Made by a program: the position numbers and the translations under genes. Positions 8,778 to 18,020 of a stretch of DNA of 64,000 bases are shown here, one piece after another. The notes below the pieces were generated by a model that saw only the letters and a program-made list of their open reading frames with translations, was not told the origin of the DNA and did not search any database. The stretch lies in NCBI GenBank assembly GCA_965204215.1, contig CBDBDZ010000013.1, positions 806,001 through 870,000 of the forward strand. Direction: 5' to 3'. Positions within the stretch are counted from its first letter, which is position 1; each line of letters opens with the position of its first letter. This stretch comes from CBDBDZ01 sp965204215 (GTDB lineage Bacteria > Pseudomonadota > Gammaproteobacteria > Pseudomonadales > GM7GCV1).

Positions 8778-10310
8778 ATGAATTCCCTATCATCCACCGA
8801 CAATCAAGCACTAACAACTATTCCTCATTATATCAACGGCAAACATGTTGCAGACAATGGCAGGCTTGGCGATGTATATAACCCTGCACTTGGTGTAGTA
8901 GAGAAAAAAGTTGCACTTGCGAGTTGCTCGGAAGTGGAAAGTGCTATTCAAGCAGCTGCAGATGCATTTCCCAAATGGTCTGCTACTTCGCCTGGGCGAC
9001 GCGCACAAATCATGTTTGCATTTCGTGATTTAATTAAGCGTAATATGGACGAGCTGGCAACATTAGTCACTAATGAGCATGGCAAAACCATTGAAGATGC
9101 CAAAGGTTCTATTACGCGAGGCCTGGAAGTGGTGGAATTTGCTTGCGGTATTTCACAGTTGCTTAAAGGTGATTATAGTGCCAGTGTTTCCAGTGGTGTT
9201 GATAGTTGGAATATGCGTCAACCGTTGGGAGTGTGTGTAGGAATTACACCATTTAATTTTCCAGCAATGGTGCCAATGTGGATGTTTCCACTAGCTATTG
9301 CCTGCGGAAATACTTTTGTGTTGAAGCCATCAGAGCGTGATCCATCGTGCCCATTACGACTAGTGGAACTGATGTCTGAAGCTGGTTTGCCAGATGGAGT
9401 GTTGAATATGGTAAACGGTGACAAAGAAGCAGTTGATACTTTACTGCATGATTCACGTGTTCAAGCTGTAAGTTTTGTTGGTTCAACTGCTGTAGGTGAA
9501 TATATTTACCACACAGGCTGTGCCAACAATAAACGTATACAGGCATTGTGTGGGGCTAAGAATCACATGGTTGTAATGCCCGATGCAGACATTGACCAAG
9601 TGGTCGATGCTGTTATTGGGGCGGCTTATGGTTCGGCGGGAGAACGCTGTATGGCTATTTCGGTAGTGGTTGCAGTAGGCGATGAGGCAGCAGATGCAGT
9701 GATAGCGAAATTATTGCCAAAATTAGACGCGTTAAAAGTTGGCCCTGGCGATGACCCTATAAGTGAAATGGGGCCTGTTATTACTCCTGATGCTAAAGCA
9801 CGTATAGAAAGTTATATAGATAAAGGTGTTGCTGAAGGTGCAACGTTATTGCGTGATGGTCGTGGTGAAGTGGTTGAAAGTGCGCCAGAAGGTTATTTTG
9901 TTGGAGCAACTGTATTTGATAATGTCACCACTGACATGAGTATTTATACTGACGAAATTTTTGGACCTGTACTCTCTATTGTTCGCGCTAAAGATTACAA
10001 CGAAGCTGTTGAAATGATTAATCAACATGAATATGGTAACGGCACGGCCATTTTTACTCGCGATGGTGATGCCGCACGTGATTTTACTCATCGTATTCAA
10101 ATTGGTATGGTTGGCATTAATGTGCCAATTCCCGTACCGTTAGCATTCCATAGTTTTGGCGGTTGGAAGCGTTCATTATTTGGTGATCATTCAATACATG
10201 GCCCTGAAGGTGTGCGTTTTTATACACGTTTAAAAACGGTTACCGCTCGTTGGCCTTCTGGTGTTCGTTCTGGTGCTGTATTTAATTTCAAAGCAGGTGG
10301 CGAGCATTAA
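8778..10310 (+). CDS. mmsA: CoA-acylating methylmalonate-semialdehyde dehydrogenase
   Basis: This 510-residue aldehyde dehydrogenase converts methylmalonate semialdehyde plus CoA and NAD+ to propionyl-CoA and CO2. It also accepts malonate semialdehyde, giving acetyl-CoA. Family-specific blocks are GITPFNFPAMVPMWMFP, the loop GAKNHMVVMPDAD, where ordinary aldehyde dehydrogenases have the general-base glutamate, and the catalytic cysteine in GSAGERCMAIS. The C-terminal SFGGWKRSLFGDHSIHG block is also typical. The length matches the family. It leads a co-directional set of acyl-CoA enzymes, although a 278-base gap with a repeat separates it from the thiolase. Valine or branched-acyl breakdown is the natural setting. 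Confidence 0.95.
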   Translation: MNSLSSTDNQALTTIPHYINGKHVADNGRLGDVYNPALGVVEKKVALASCSEVESAIQAAADAFPKWSATSPGRRAQIMFAFRDLIKRNMDELATLVTNEHGKTIEDAKGSITRGLEVVEFACGISQLLKGDYSASVSSGVDSWNMRQPLGVCVGITPFNFPAMVPMWMFPLAIACGNTFVLKPSERDPSCPLRLVELMSEAGLPDGVLNMVNGDKEAVDTLLHDSRVQAVSFVGSTAVGEYIYHTGCANNKRIQALCGAKNHMVVMPDADIDQVVDAVIGAAYGSAGERCMAISVVVAVGDEAADAVIAKLLPKLDALKVGPGDDPISEMGPVITPDAKARIESYIDKGVAEGATLLRDGRGEVVESAPEGYFVGATVFDNVTTDMSIYTDEIFGPVLSIVRAKDYNEAVEMINQHEYGNGTAIFTRDGDAARDFTHRIQIGMVGINVPIPVPLAFHSFGGWKRSLFGDHSIHGPEGVRFYTRLKTVTARWPSGVRSGAVFNFKAGGEH

Positions 10311-10351
10311 TATAATTAGTGATCAGTTTGTTGTAGCTGGCAGTCTTTAGT

Positions 10352-10478
10352 CTGCCACCGACGAGCGATAGCTCGGTCGGAAATCCTTGAAATACAAGAA
10401 AATTCGCATATTTTCGCTAGTATTTCAAGGGTGACCAATAAAATATGCAGGAGCGATATTTTATTGCGAGGTTAATAA
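10352..10478 (+). repeat. Family-3 repeat, long form
   Basis: The block contains TGCCACCGACGAGCGATAGC, the internal palindrome made by CCTTGAAATACAAGAAAATT, a second TATTTCAAGGGTGACC segment, and the standard right end TATTTTATTGCGAGGTTAAT. The left outer end is degraded. It occupies most of the gap between mmsA and the thiolase gene. Confidence 0.7.
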
Positions 10479-10588
10479 GGACTCACACTGTCATTTAATG
10501 TTGGTTTATTTGTTGTAATTTGCTATTGCAGTTATTGGGCAAATGGTCATAATGTTAACTTTTCAAATACAAACTCAACGAGAATACT

Positions 10589-11797
10589 ATGACTGTCTCT
10601 GCATACATTTATGATGCTGTTCGAACCCCTCGCAGTAAAGGTAAAAAAGATGGCACGCTGCATGAAGTAAGACCCATTGATTTAGGTGCTGGTTTGCTGA
10701 AAGAATTGCAAACTCGGCATGATCTGGATACCTCTTATGTTGATGATGTAGTAATGGGTTGTGTAACCCCTGTTGGAGAACAAGGAGCAGATGTAGCCAA
10801 AGCCATTGTTCAACGTGCAGGTTGGAATGAATCGGTTGCAGGAGTACAGTTAAACCGTTTTTGTGCATCGGGACTTGAGGCAGTAAATATCGCCGCACAG
10901 AAAGTGGCTTCTGGCTGGGAAGATCTGGTCGTGGCAGGAGGAATTGAGAGCATGTCGCGCTTGCCAATGGGGTCAGATGGCGGGGCGATGGGTAGCGATG
11001 CAAGTATGGTCATTGAAGAAGGCTTTGTGCCACAGGGTATAGGAGCAGATACTATTGCCACATTAGATGGTTACAGCCGTGAAGATTGCGATGCCGTTGC
11101 ACTGCGTTCACAACAAAGAGCAACCCATGCTCGCGACAATGGTTATTTTGACCGTTCAGTAGTGCCGGTTCAAGACAAAAATGGATTGACTATTTTGGAA
11201 AAAGATGACTTTATCAAACCTGATACCACCATGGAAGTGTTAGCAGGGCTTAATCCATCGTTTGCGATGATGGGGCAGTATGGATTTGATGATATTATTA
11301 TGAAAAAATACAACACCTTACATAAGATAAATCATGTTCATACGCCAGGCAATTCATCAGGTATTGTTGATGGTTCCAGTGCAGTGATGATAGGCAGCGA
11401 GCAAGCAGGAAAAGATTTGGGGTTAAAACCCAGGGGCCGAATTGTGGCAACAGCTATACTGGCCTCAGACCCTGTTATTATGTTGACAGGTCCGGCGCCT
11501 GCCGCTTTTAAATGTTTAAAACGTGCAGGCATGACTCAAAGTGATATTGACTTGTGGGAAATCAACGAAGCTTTCGCCTCTGTCGTATTGCGCTATATGC
11601 GAGCGCTGGACCTGGATGAGCATAATACCAATGTCAATGGTGGTTCCATTGCTATGGGACATCCGCTAGGTGCTACGGGAGGTTGTTTAGTTAGCGTAGT
11701 GCTGGATGAACTGGAACGGCGCGACTTAAATCGAGGAATGTTATCACTTTGTGTTGGTGGTGGCATGGGCATTTCAACCATTATTGAACGTGTATAA
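10589..11797 (+). CDS. Acetyl-CoA acetyltransferase/3-ketoacyl-CoA thiolase
   Basis: This is a complete 402-residue thiolase. The nucleophilic cysteine is in RFCASGLEAVN (about residue 92). The C-terminal catalytic blocks are NEAFASVVLRYMRALDL, NGGSIAMGHPLGATGG and CVGGGMGIST. It cleaves 3-ketoacyl-CoA with CoA to acetyl-CoA and a shortened acyl-CoA, or propionyl-CoA for 2-methyl branched substrates. It lies 11 bp before a multifunctional enoyl-CoA hydratase/3-hydroxyacyl-CoA dehydrogenase gene, the classical fatty-oxidation pairing, although here the thiolase comes first. GAGAATACT precedes the ATG. Chain-length preference cannot be read from sequence. Confidence 0.93.
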   Translation: MTVSAYIYDAVRTPRSKGKKDGTLHEVRPIDLGAGLLKELQTRHDLDTSYVDDVVMGCVTPVGEQGADVAKAIVQRAGWNESVAGVQLNRFCASGLEAVNIAAQKVASGWEDLVVAGGIESMSRLPMGSDGGAMGSDASMVIEEGFVPQGIGADTIATLDGYSREDCDAVALRSQQRATHARDNGYFDRSVVPVQDKNGLTILEKDDFIKPDTTMEVLAGLNPSFAMMGQYGFDDIIMKKYNTLHKINHVHTPGNSSGIVDGSSAVMIGSEQAGKDLGLKPRGRIVATAILASDPVIMLTGPAPAAFKCLKRAGMTQSDIDLWEINEAFASVVLRYMRALDLDEHNTNVNGGSIAMGHPLGATGGCLVSVVLDELERRDLNRGMLSLCVGGGMGISTIIERV

Positions 11798-11808
11798 GAG
11801 GTAACAAC

Positions 11809-13959
11809 ATGAGCGTATTTAATTATCAAAAAGATAGTGACGGTATTGTAACTATAACTATGGATATGACTGGTCCAGTCAATTCCATGAATACTGAATA
11901 CCAGGCCGTGATGCAAGAAACGGTAGATAAACTACAAGCTGAAGATGGGCTTATGGGCGTGATATTGACATCAGCAAAGAAAACATTTTTTGCTGGCGGT
12001 AATTTACATGATTTGCTGTCGGTAGAGAAAGGTGATAAACAGCGTTTTATGGAAATAGGGGCTTTAGTTAAAGGACAGTTGCGTACATTGGAAACTTTGT
12101 CTGTACCTGTTGTTGCTACAATAAACGGTGCAGCGCTCGGTGGTGGCTACGAAATTTGCCTTGCCTGTAACTATCGTATCGCGTGGAATCATAAATCTGT
12201 GCAAATTGGCTTACCTGAAGTAACATTAGGGTTGCTGCCCGGTGCTGGTGGCGTTGTACGCCTTACTAATTTATTAGGGTTAGAAAAAGCCTCGCCGTAT
12301 TTATTAGAAGGAAAAAGAGTTGCACCTGATAAAGCATTAGAAATAGGTATGATTGATCAAATTGTCGATTCAGTCGAAGCACTTGTACCAGCAGCAAAAC
12401 AATGGATTTTAGACAATAAAGGCAATAAAGAAGCAGCAACCAACCCTTGGGATAGAAAGCATTTTAAAATTCCAGGTGGTTCTGTCAATTCCCCCAGGAA
12501 TGCTCAATTAGCAACCATGGGACCAACTATGTTGGCGCAAAAAACCAGAGGTTTATTGCCTGCGCCCAAAGAAATTATGGATATTGCGTTTCAATCAACC
12601 ATTGTCGACTTTGAAACTGCGCAGCGTATAGAAAGCCGTGGTATGTGCTATCTGGTTACCACCCCAGAAGCTAAAAATATGATTACTACTTTCTTTTTTC
12701 AACTTAATGAAATTAATGGTGGTGCTAGCAGACCCAAAAATATTGAGCCTACCAAAGTTAAAAAACTGGGTATTTTAGGAGCTGGCATGATGGGGCAGGG
12801 TATTGCCTACTCTTCTGCTATGGCTGGTATTGAAGTGGTACTTAAAGATATGACATTAGAAACTGCGGAAAAAGGTAAAGCGTACTCGGATAAGCTGCTG
12901 ACCAAACGCATACAACGTGGCAGAATGGATGAAGTGAAGAAGCAAGCCGTGTTAGACCTAATTATCCCTACCGATGATAACGCAGATTTATCTGGATGTG
13001 ACTTGATTATTGAAGCTGTGTTTGAAAATTTAAGTTTAAAGCACACAATCAACGAGTCAACTGAAAGTTATTTAGCGGAAAATGGTGTTTGGGGTTCAAA
13101 TACCTCAACCTTGCCCATTGCGGAACTGTCGAAATCCAGTAAAAAGCCAGAAAACTTTATTGGTATCCACTTCTTCTCGCCAGTGGATAAAATGCCATTG
13201 GTTGAAATTATTTGCGGTGAACAAACCAGCGATGAAACCTTGGCTAAAGCCTATGACTTCGTTAAACAAATTCGAAAAACACCTATAGTGGTTAATGACT
13301 CATTAGGCTTTTTTACCTCACGCACTTTTGGCACATATCTGGATGAAGGTTTGCGCTTGTTAGACGAAGGGGTTCACCCGGTTAAAATTGACAATTTAGG
13401 CAAAGGTATTGGTATGCCTGTAGGGCCTCTGGCTATACAAGATGAAACCAGTTTGGAATTAGCTCGTAAAGCGCGTGAAACCTGGGGTGAAATGGGCGTG
13501 CTTGACCAATTGGGTAGCGACTCTAAAGTGATAGAGCGTATGATAAATGTGATGATTGGGGAACACGGCAGAGGCGGTCGACATCACGGCGGTGGTTTTT
13601 ACGAATACCATGCCGATGGCAGTAAAGAAATTTGGCCGCCACTTTTTGATATTTTTTATAAGGAAAATACTCAAATTGATGATTCCGATATTAGAGATAG
13701 GTTGATGTTCAGGCCTGTAATCGAAGCGCTTAAATGCTTGCAAGAAAACGTATTACGCTCTGTTGCTGACGGTAATATCGGTTCAATTATGGGCATTGGC
13801 GCACCGGTTCACACTGGCGGCTATATTCAATTCGTTAATACCTATGGGTTGCAAAATTTTACTGACCGATGCAATGAACTGTCAGAAATATATGGTGAGC
13901 GTTTTAACGCACCTGAAATTGTTGCACAAAAATTAGCTGCTGGGGAGCTTTTTAAATGA
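11809..13959 (+). CDS. Enoyl-CoA hydratase/3-hydroxyacyl-CoA dehydrogenase multifunctional enzyme
   Basis: The 716-residue protein has a FadB/FadJ architecture. The N-terminal crotonase domain contains NGAALGGGYEICLACNYRIA, and the two catalytic glutamates are in GGGYE and in IGLPEVTLGL. The NAD-binding 3-hydroxyacyl-CoA dehydrogenase domain starts near residue 320 with LGILGAGMMGQGIAYSSAM and has IEAVFENLSLK and IGIHFFSPVDKMPLVEI. It hydrates the enoyl-CoA and oxidises the resulting 3-hydroxyacyl-CoA. The gene follows the thiolase by 11 bp and overlaps the acyl-CoA dehydrogenase gene by 4 bp (ATGA), a sign of translational coupling. It is FadJ-like by length; strict orthology to fadB or fadJ is not claimed. 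Confidence 0.93.
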   Translation: MSVFNYQKDSDGIVTITMDMTGPVNSMNTEYQAVMQETVDKLQAEDGLMGVILTSAKKTFFAGGNLHDLLSVEKGDKQRFMEIGALVKGQLRTLETLSVPVVATINGAALGGGYEICLACNYRIAWNHKSVQIGLPEVTLGLLPGAGGVVRLTNLLGLEKASPYLLEGKRVAPDKALEIGMIDQIVDSVEALVPAAKQWILDNKGNKEAATNPWDRKHFKIPGGSVNSPRNAQLATMGPTMLAQKTRGLLPAPKEIMDIAFQSTIVDFETAQRIESRGMCYLVTTPEAKNMITTFFFQLNEINGGASRPKNIEPTKVKKLGILGAGMMGQGIAYSSAMAGIEVVLKDMTLETAEKGKAYSDKLLTKRIQRGRMDEVKKQAVLDLIIPTDDNADLSGCDLIIEAVFENLSLKHTINESTESYLAENGVWGSNTSTLPIAELSKSSKKPENFIGIHFFSPVDKMPLVEIICGEQTSDETLAKAYDFVKQIRKTPIVVNDSLGFFTSRTFGTYLDEGLRLLDEGVHPVKIDNLGKGIGMPVGPLAIQDETSLELARKARETWGEMGVLDQLGSDSKVIERMINVMIGEHGRGGRHHGGGFYEYHADGSKEIWPPLFDIFYKENTQIDDSDIRDRLMFRPVIEALKCLQENVLRSVADGNIGSIMGIGAPVHTGGYIQFVNTYGLQNFTDRCNELSEIYGERFNAPEIVAQKLAAGELFK

Positions 13960-15116
13960 GGCATTTTACCGAAGAGCAACAACTGTTCAGGGAGTCTTAC
14001 CGTAAGTTTTTAGAAACCGAAGTTAAACCCTATATGCCAGGCTTTAAAGAGGAGGGCATTGTTGACCGCGATATTTTTCGCAAAGCAGGAGAACACGGCT
14101 TCCTGATGATTTGGCCTGATGAAAAATATGGAGGACTAGGTGATTCTGATTTTCGTTTTGAGCAAATAATTATTGAAGAAACGGCAAGGGCTGACTGTGG
14201 CGACTGGTATAACAGTTTGCACAGCCGTTTAGTAGGTACTTATTTCGAGCGCTTTGGTAATGAAGTGCAAAAAATGCGTTTTTTACCTCCTTGCGTTAAA
14301 GGTGAAAAAATTTTAGCCATAGCAATGACAGAGTCCGATGCAGGCAGCGATCTTTCAGGCATGCGAACCAGTGCCAGAGATATGGGCGACCACTATTTGT
14401 TAAATGGGTCAAAAACCTATATATCCAACGGAATTAATGCCGATATTGTTATTGTGGCGGCAAAAGTAGAAGGTGCGGAAAGTCCCCATGCTATGAATTT
14501 ACTCGTAGTTGAGCGCGGCATGGCAGGTTTTGAGCGTGGACGCAATCTCGATAAAATGGGATTAAAAGCACAAGATACGGCTGAATTATTTTTTAACAAT
14601 GTCAAAGTGCCAAAAGAAAATTTGCTAGGTCAGGAAGGTAAGGGGTTCATTCATTTAATGGAGGGCCTTTCAGAAGAGCGCTTACTAGGGGCAGTTGGTT
14701 ATATATCGCATGCGCGAGCTGCCTTTAATGTAACACGCGAATTTGTTATGCAGCGCAAAGTATTCGGTAAAAAATTATCTGCTATGCAAAATACGCAATT
14801 TAAAATGGCAGAGATGGATGCTGAAATAGAAATGGCAGAAGTTTATGTCGATCATTTAGTTGCCATTCACAACCGAAAAGAATTAACTTCTGAGCAGGCA
14901 GCAAAAGCTAAATTAATGACCAGTGAAATTGAATGGAAAATGGTTGACCTAGGTGTTCAATTACACGGAGGTGCAGGCTACATGCAAGAATATCCCATTT
15001 GTGGAATGCTTCTCGATGCGCGTATTAGTCGAATTTATGCTGGGTCATCGGAGGTGATGAAGATTATTATCAGTCGGCAAATTTTTTCAGAAATGTACTG
15101 CAACAACCTGGATTAG
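13956..15116 (+). CDS. Acyl-CoA dehydrogenase
   Basis: This 386-residue flavoenzyme makes the trans-2-enoyl-CoA in the first step of beta-oxidation. Family signatures are AMTESDAGSDLSGMRT (FAD-site strand), LLNGSKTYISNG, a C-terminal helix with LHGGAGYMQEYPICGML, and RIYAGSSEVMKIIISRQI. The catalytic base region aligns with the YAGSSEV segment used by short/medium-chain and long-chain members. It overlaps the upstream multifunctional enzyme by 4 bp and precedes the racemase gene by 9 bp, so the four genes 10589-16196 form one tight unit. With a 2-methylacyl-CoA racemase next door, a 2-methyl-branched substrate is plausible. Confidence 0.93.
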   Translation: MRHFTEEQQLFRESYRKFLETEVKPYMPGFKEEGIVDRDIFRKAGEHGFLMIWPDEKYGGLGDSDFRFEQIIIEETARADCGDWYNSLHSRLVGTYFERFGNEVQKMRFLPPCVKGEKILAIAMTESDAGSDLSGMRTSARDMGDHYLLNGSKTYISNGINADIVIVAAKVEGAESPHAMNLLVVERGMAGFERGRNLDKMGLKAQDTAELFFNNVKVPKENLLGQEGKGFIHLMEGLSEERLLGAVGYISHARAAFNVTREFVMQRKVFGKKLSAMQNTQFKMAEMDAEIEMAEVYVDHLVAIHNRKELTSEQAAKAKLMTSEIEWKMVDLGVQLHGGAGYMQEYPICGMLLDARISRIYAGSSEVMKIIISRQIFSEMYCNNLD

Positions 15117-15125
15117 GAACAATTG

Positions 15126-16196
15126 ATGGGACCTCTTAACGGTTTTCGCGTTATTGAACTCAAAGGTATCGGCCCTTGCCCTCATGCTGGTATGTTGTTG
15201 GCTGATATGGGAGCAGAAGTTATTGTGATTGATAGAGCCAGTCCATTGTCTATATCTCTTCCTGCAGAAATGGATGTGAATTTTCGCGGTAAAACTTTTG
15301 TTAAACTCAACCTGAAACTCGCAGAAGATGTTGAAAAGCTATTGCAATTGGTTGAGACTAGTGATGCGTTGATAGAAGGGTTTCGCCCTGGTGTGGCAGA
15401 GCGTTTGGGTTTTGGTCCTGATGTATGTATGCGTCGTAAGCCTGAACTGGTTTATGGGCGAATGACTGGTTGGGGTCAAACGGGACCGCTTGCTCAAGCA
15501 GCGGGCCATGATCTAAATTATATTGCACTTACTGGTGCATTGGCAGCCATTGGCAGCGCTAAAAAACCTTACCCACCACTGAATTTGGTTGGTGATTATG
15601 CTGGTGGTAGTATGTTCCTTGTTGTAGGTGTATTAGCGGCATTGCTAGAAGTCAGTAAAACGGGTATAGGGCAAGTTATTGATGCAGCCATAACTGATGG
15701 CAGTGCGAATTTAATGTCAATATTTTATAGCATGTCAGCGCTAGGTTTATGGTGCCCTAAACGCCAGAGTAATATGCTGGATGGTGCAGCACATTTCTAT
15801 GATGTGTATGAAACGAGTGATAATAAATGGGTATCTATCGGCTCTATCGAACCGCAGTTTTATACTTTATTACTGGAAAAAACAGGTGTAAAAAAGGAAG
15901 AGTTCTCTGCTCAAAACGATCCTGACCAATGGCCGAAGATGAAAGCGCGATTAGTGGATATTTTTAAAACCAAAACGCGTGATGAATGGTGCCAGATAAT
16001 GGAAGGTTCGGACCTGTGTTTTGCACCAGTGCTGGATTATAACGAAGCGCCAGAGCATGAGCACAATAAGCAACGTGGAACCTTTATAGAGATTAACGGT
16101 ATTACCCAACCAGCCCCTGCTCCCAGATTTAGTAAAACACAATGTGAGACTCCAGAGCCACCTGAATTTACTACTATTGATAAATTGCTATATTAA
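15126..16196 (+). CDS. Alpha-methylacyl-CoA racemase (CaiB/BaiF family)
   Basis: This 356-residue family III CoA-transferase-fold enzyme interconverts the 2R and 2S epimers of 2-methylacyl-CoA thioesters, so that S-specific oxidation can proceed. The start region GFRVIELKGIGPCPHAGMLL, the IEGFRPGVAERLG block, the catalytic histidine in GHDLNYIALTG and the aspartate in NLVGDYAGG match racemase members rather than CoA-transferases. I chose the ATG at 15126 over a TTG one codon earlier. The final TAT-TAA codons (16191-16196) coincide with the TATTAA end of a repeat element, so the present C-terminus may have been set by that insertion. It is last in the acyl-CoA operon. Confidence 0.92.
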   Translation: MGPLNGFRVIELKGIGPCPHAGMLLADMGAEVIVIDRASPLSISLPAEMDVNFRGKTFVKLNLKLAEDVEKLLQLVETSDALIEGFRPGVAERLGFGPDVCMRRKPELVYGRMTGWGQTGPLAQAAGHDLNYIALTGALAAIGSAKKPYPPLNLVGDYAGGSMFLVVGVLAALLEVSKTGIGQVIDAAITDGSANLMSIFYSMSALGLWCPKRQSNMLDGAAHFYDVYETSDNKWVSIGSIEPQFYTLLLEKTGVKKEEFSAQNDPDQWPKMKARLVDIFKTKTRDEWCQIMEGSDLCFAPVLDYNEAPEHEHNKQRGTFIEINGITQPAPAPRFSKTQCETPEPPEFTTIDKLLY

Positions 16197-16329
16197 TTCG
16201 GCATGAAAATACCGAGCTAATACGCGGCACAAGGAAGTGCCACCGACGAGCGATAGCTTGGTCGCGAATTCTTGAAATACAAGAAAATTCGCATATTTTC
16301 GCTACAATTTCTAATACATAATCTGGGTT
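16191..16329 (+). repeat. Chimeric repeat: family-3 left part joined to family-2 right end
   Basis: Bases 16191 to about 16303 are the long family-3 form (TATTAATTCGGCATGAAAAT, GTGCCACCGACGAGCGATAG, CTTGAAATACAAGAAAATTC). Instead of the usual TATTTTATTGCGAGG end, the sequence passes at TTTTCGCTAC into CAATTTCTAATACATAATCT and GGGTT, which is the right end of the 178-bp family. The switch falls in a short stretch (TTCGCTA) present in both families. The element separates the convergent racemase and MscS genes. Confidence 0.75.
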
Positions 16330-16338
16330 ACACAGGAA

Positions 16339-17922
16339 TTACACATTTGTAAATTCAATAGCGCTATTATCCTCCGAAGCCTGTTTTTTGCTGCGGTTAA
16401 AGAAACCCAGTATACGTTGTTTAAGCATGGTAGTACGATTATTGATAATTCGTGCTTCTTGCTGCCTGCTCATTTTTAAATTGTTCAAAGTTTCATCTTC
16501 TTCTGCTTGCCAGGTAGTGACATTGCTAGCCAAGCGCTCCATAACATAAGGTTTGCGATTGAATACCTGGTGTAATGATTCGCTGGGTATTTCCCAAACA
16601 GCGCATTCGGTGCGAGCGCGAATCGTAGTACGTTGAGGAGTCCCTGTCAAAAATGACATCAATCCCACAAGTTCCAGGCGTTCGTTTTGAGGAATTAATG
16701 TTTCATTGCCGTTATCATCCACTTCATAAGCCTGAGCTTCACCTGTAGCAATGAGGTACATGGCATGATAGCGTGAGCCTGCGTGTATAATACGCTCTGG
16801 TGCACCTACTACATGTAATTTGGCTGACTCAAATAATAATTCCATATCTGAAGTGTCAAAGCCATCAAAGATGGGTACTTGCTTAAAACACTCGCTTAAA
16901 TACTTTTTATTATCAGTGTGATAGGCGGTGTCGTACAACCCTTGTTCTTCGTGCTGCGCTTCTTTGTAGTTTAAATGACGTTGATGAGCCCAGCGAATAC
17001 CGCGCCTTGCAAAGCGGTACCAAATAGAATTTACTAACTCATCACTGGCAATAAACCAATAATCATAGTGAGGAATATGGAAAGCAACTCGATACTTCAT
17101 TCCTGTTTCATCATTGCCCAAGAAGGCAACATAGTTCCAGGGGTGATCGGCAATATTTGGGCATTCGACCATAGCTAATTTAACTTGTTGAATAACTTCG
17201 TTTGGAGGAGCGTTATATTCCACACGAAATTCAAACAACCGTCGAGTCAGTTTATTGGGTCGGTCGAGATTGCGTATTTTGCTGGCGGCTAATTGTGTAT
17301 TGGCAAGAGTGACATGGTTTTGGTCCATATCCAAGTAAGTAATACTGCGCCAGTTAATGTTTTTGACATAACCCCATTCTTCATTAATTTGGACTAAGTC
17401 ACCAATTTTTAGTGGTGCCTGAATATTTAAGGCAATGCCAGCAAACACTTCATCCAGCAATGATCTGGCTGAATAGCCAATAATTAAAGCAATGGCACCA
17501 GAGGTTGCTGCCAAGGCAGTAAAGGGCTGGCGATACACATAGTGCATAATTATCATCGCAAACAACAAATATACCAGTAGCGAAAATAAATGTTGCAGTA
17601 ACAGCGGAATAGTTGGTTCGCCTTCAATGGTTAAGCGTTTTTGGTAAATAAAGCGTTTGATATGAGCATTGATGCAATAGGCAATGCTGATCATTAAAAA
17701 TGCCTGGATGCCATGATTAACGGCTTGCTGACTTACCCAGTCCCATTTGACAGTAGATGCCAGAATACTTTGACTGGATAAATTGGCGATAATGGCAAAA
17801 CCAAGGGCAATAATACTTAAGTGGTAACCAAATCTGCTACCGTGATTTAAACGCCATATCACCGCTATAACAAACAGTATAGAGGTTATAACGAGTAATG
17901 ATGATAGAATATTTGATAACAT
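16339..17922 (-). CDS. MscS-type mechanosensitive channel with C-terminal cyclic-nucleotide-binding domain
   Basis: The 527-residue protein has four or five N-terminal membrane helices, then the MscS pore and beta domain: SGAIALIIGYSARSLLDEVFAGI, GDLVQINEEWGYVKNINWRS and TLANTQLAASKI. From about residue 345 to 470 there is a cyclic-nucleotide-binding/Crp-like domain (VVGAPERIIHAGSRYHAMYL, ATGEAQAYEV, MSFLTGTPQRTTIRARTE). The phosphate-binding cassette looks incomplete compared with CRP, so ligand binding is uncertain. Channels of this plan are thought to couple osmotic or voltage gating to a nucleotide or protein signal. It is transcribed convergently to the racemase gene. Family confident; ligand unknown. 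Confidence 0.92.
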   Translation of the reverse strand: MLSNILSSLLVITSILFVIAVIWRLNHGSRFGYHLSIIALGFAIIANLSSQSILASTVKWDWVSQQAVNHGIQAFLMISIAYCINAHIKRFIYQKRLTIEGEPTIPLLLQHLFSLLVYLLFAMIIMHYVYRQPFTALAATSGAIALIIGYSARSLLDEVFAGIALNIQAPLKIGDLVQINEEWGYVKNINWRSITYLDMDQNHVTLANTQLAASKIRNLDRPNKLTRRLFEFRVEYNAPPNEVIQQVKLAMVECPNIADHPWNYVAFLGNDETGMKYRVAFHIPHYDYWFIASDELVNSIWYRFARRGIRWAHQRHLNYKEAQHEEQGLYDTAYHTDNKKYLSECFKQVPIFDGFDTSDMELLFESAKLHVVGAPERIIHAGSRYHAMYLIATGEAQAYEVDDNGNETLIPQNERLELVGLMSFLTGTPQRTTIRARTECAVWEIPSESLHQVFNRKPYVMERLASNVTTWQAEEDETLNNLKMSRQQEARIINNRTTMLKQRILGFFNRSKKQASEDNSAIEFTNV

Positions 17923-18020
17923 AGTTTAGCCAGCGTTGACAGTGGGATAGCAGTTTGTAAAGTGCGCAAGTCTCTCACCGTTAAAGGTAAAAAAAGGAGC
18001 TATAAGCGACTTAATTTAAT

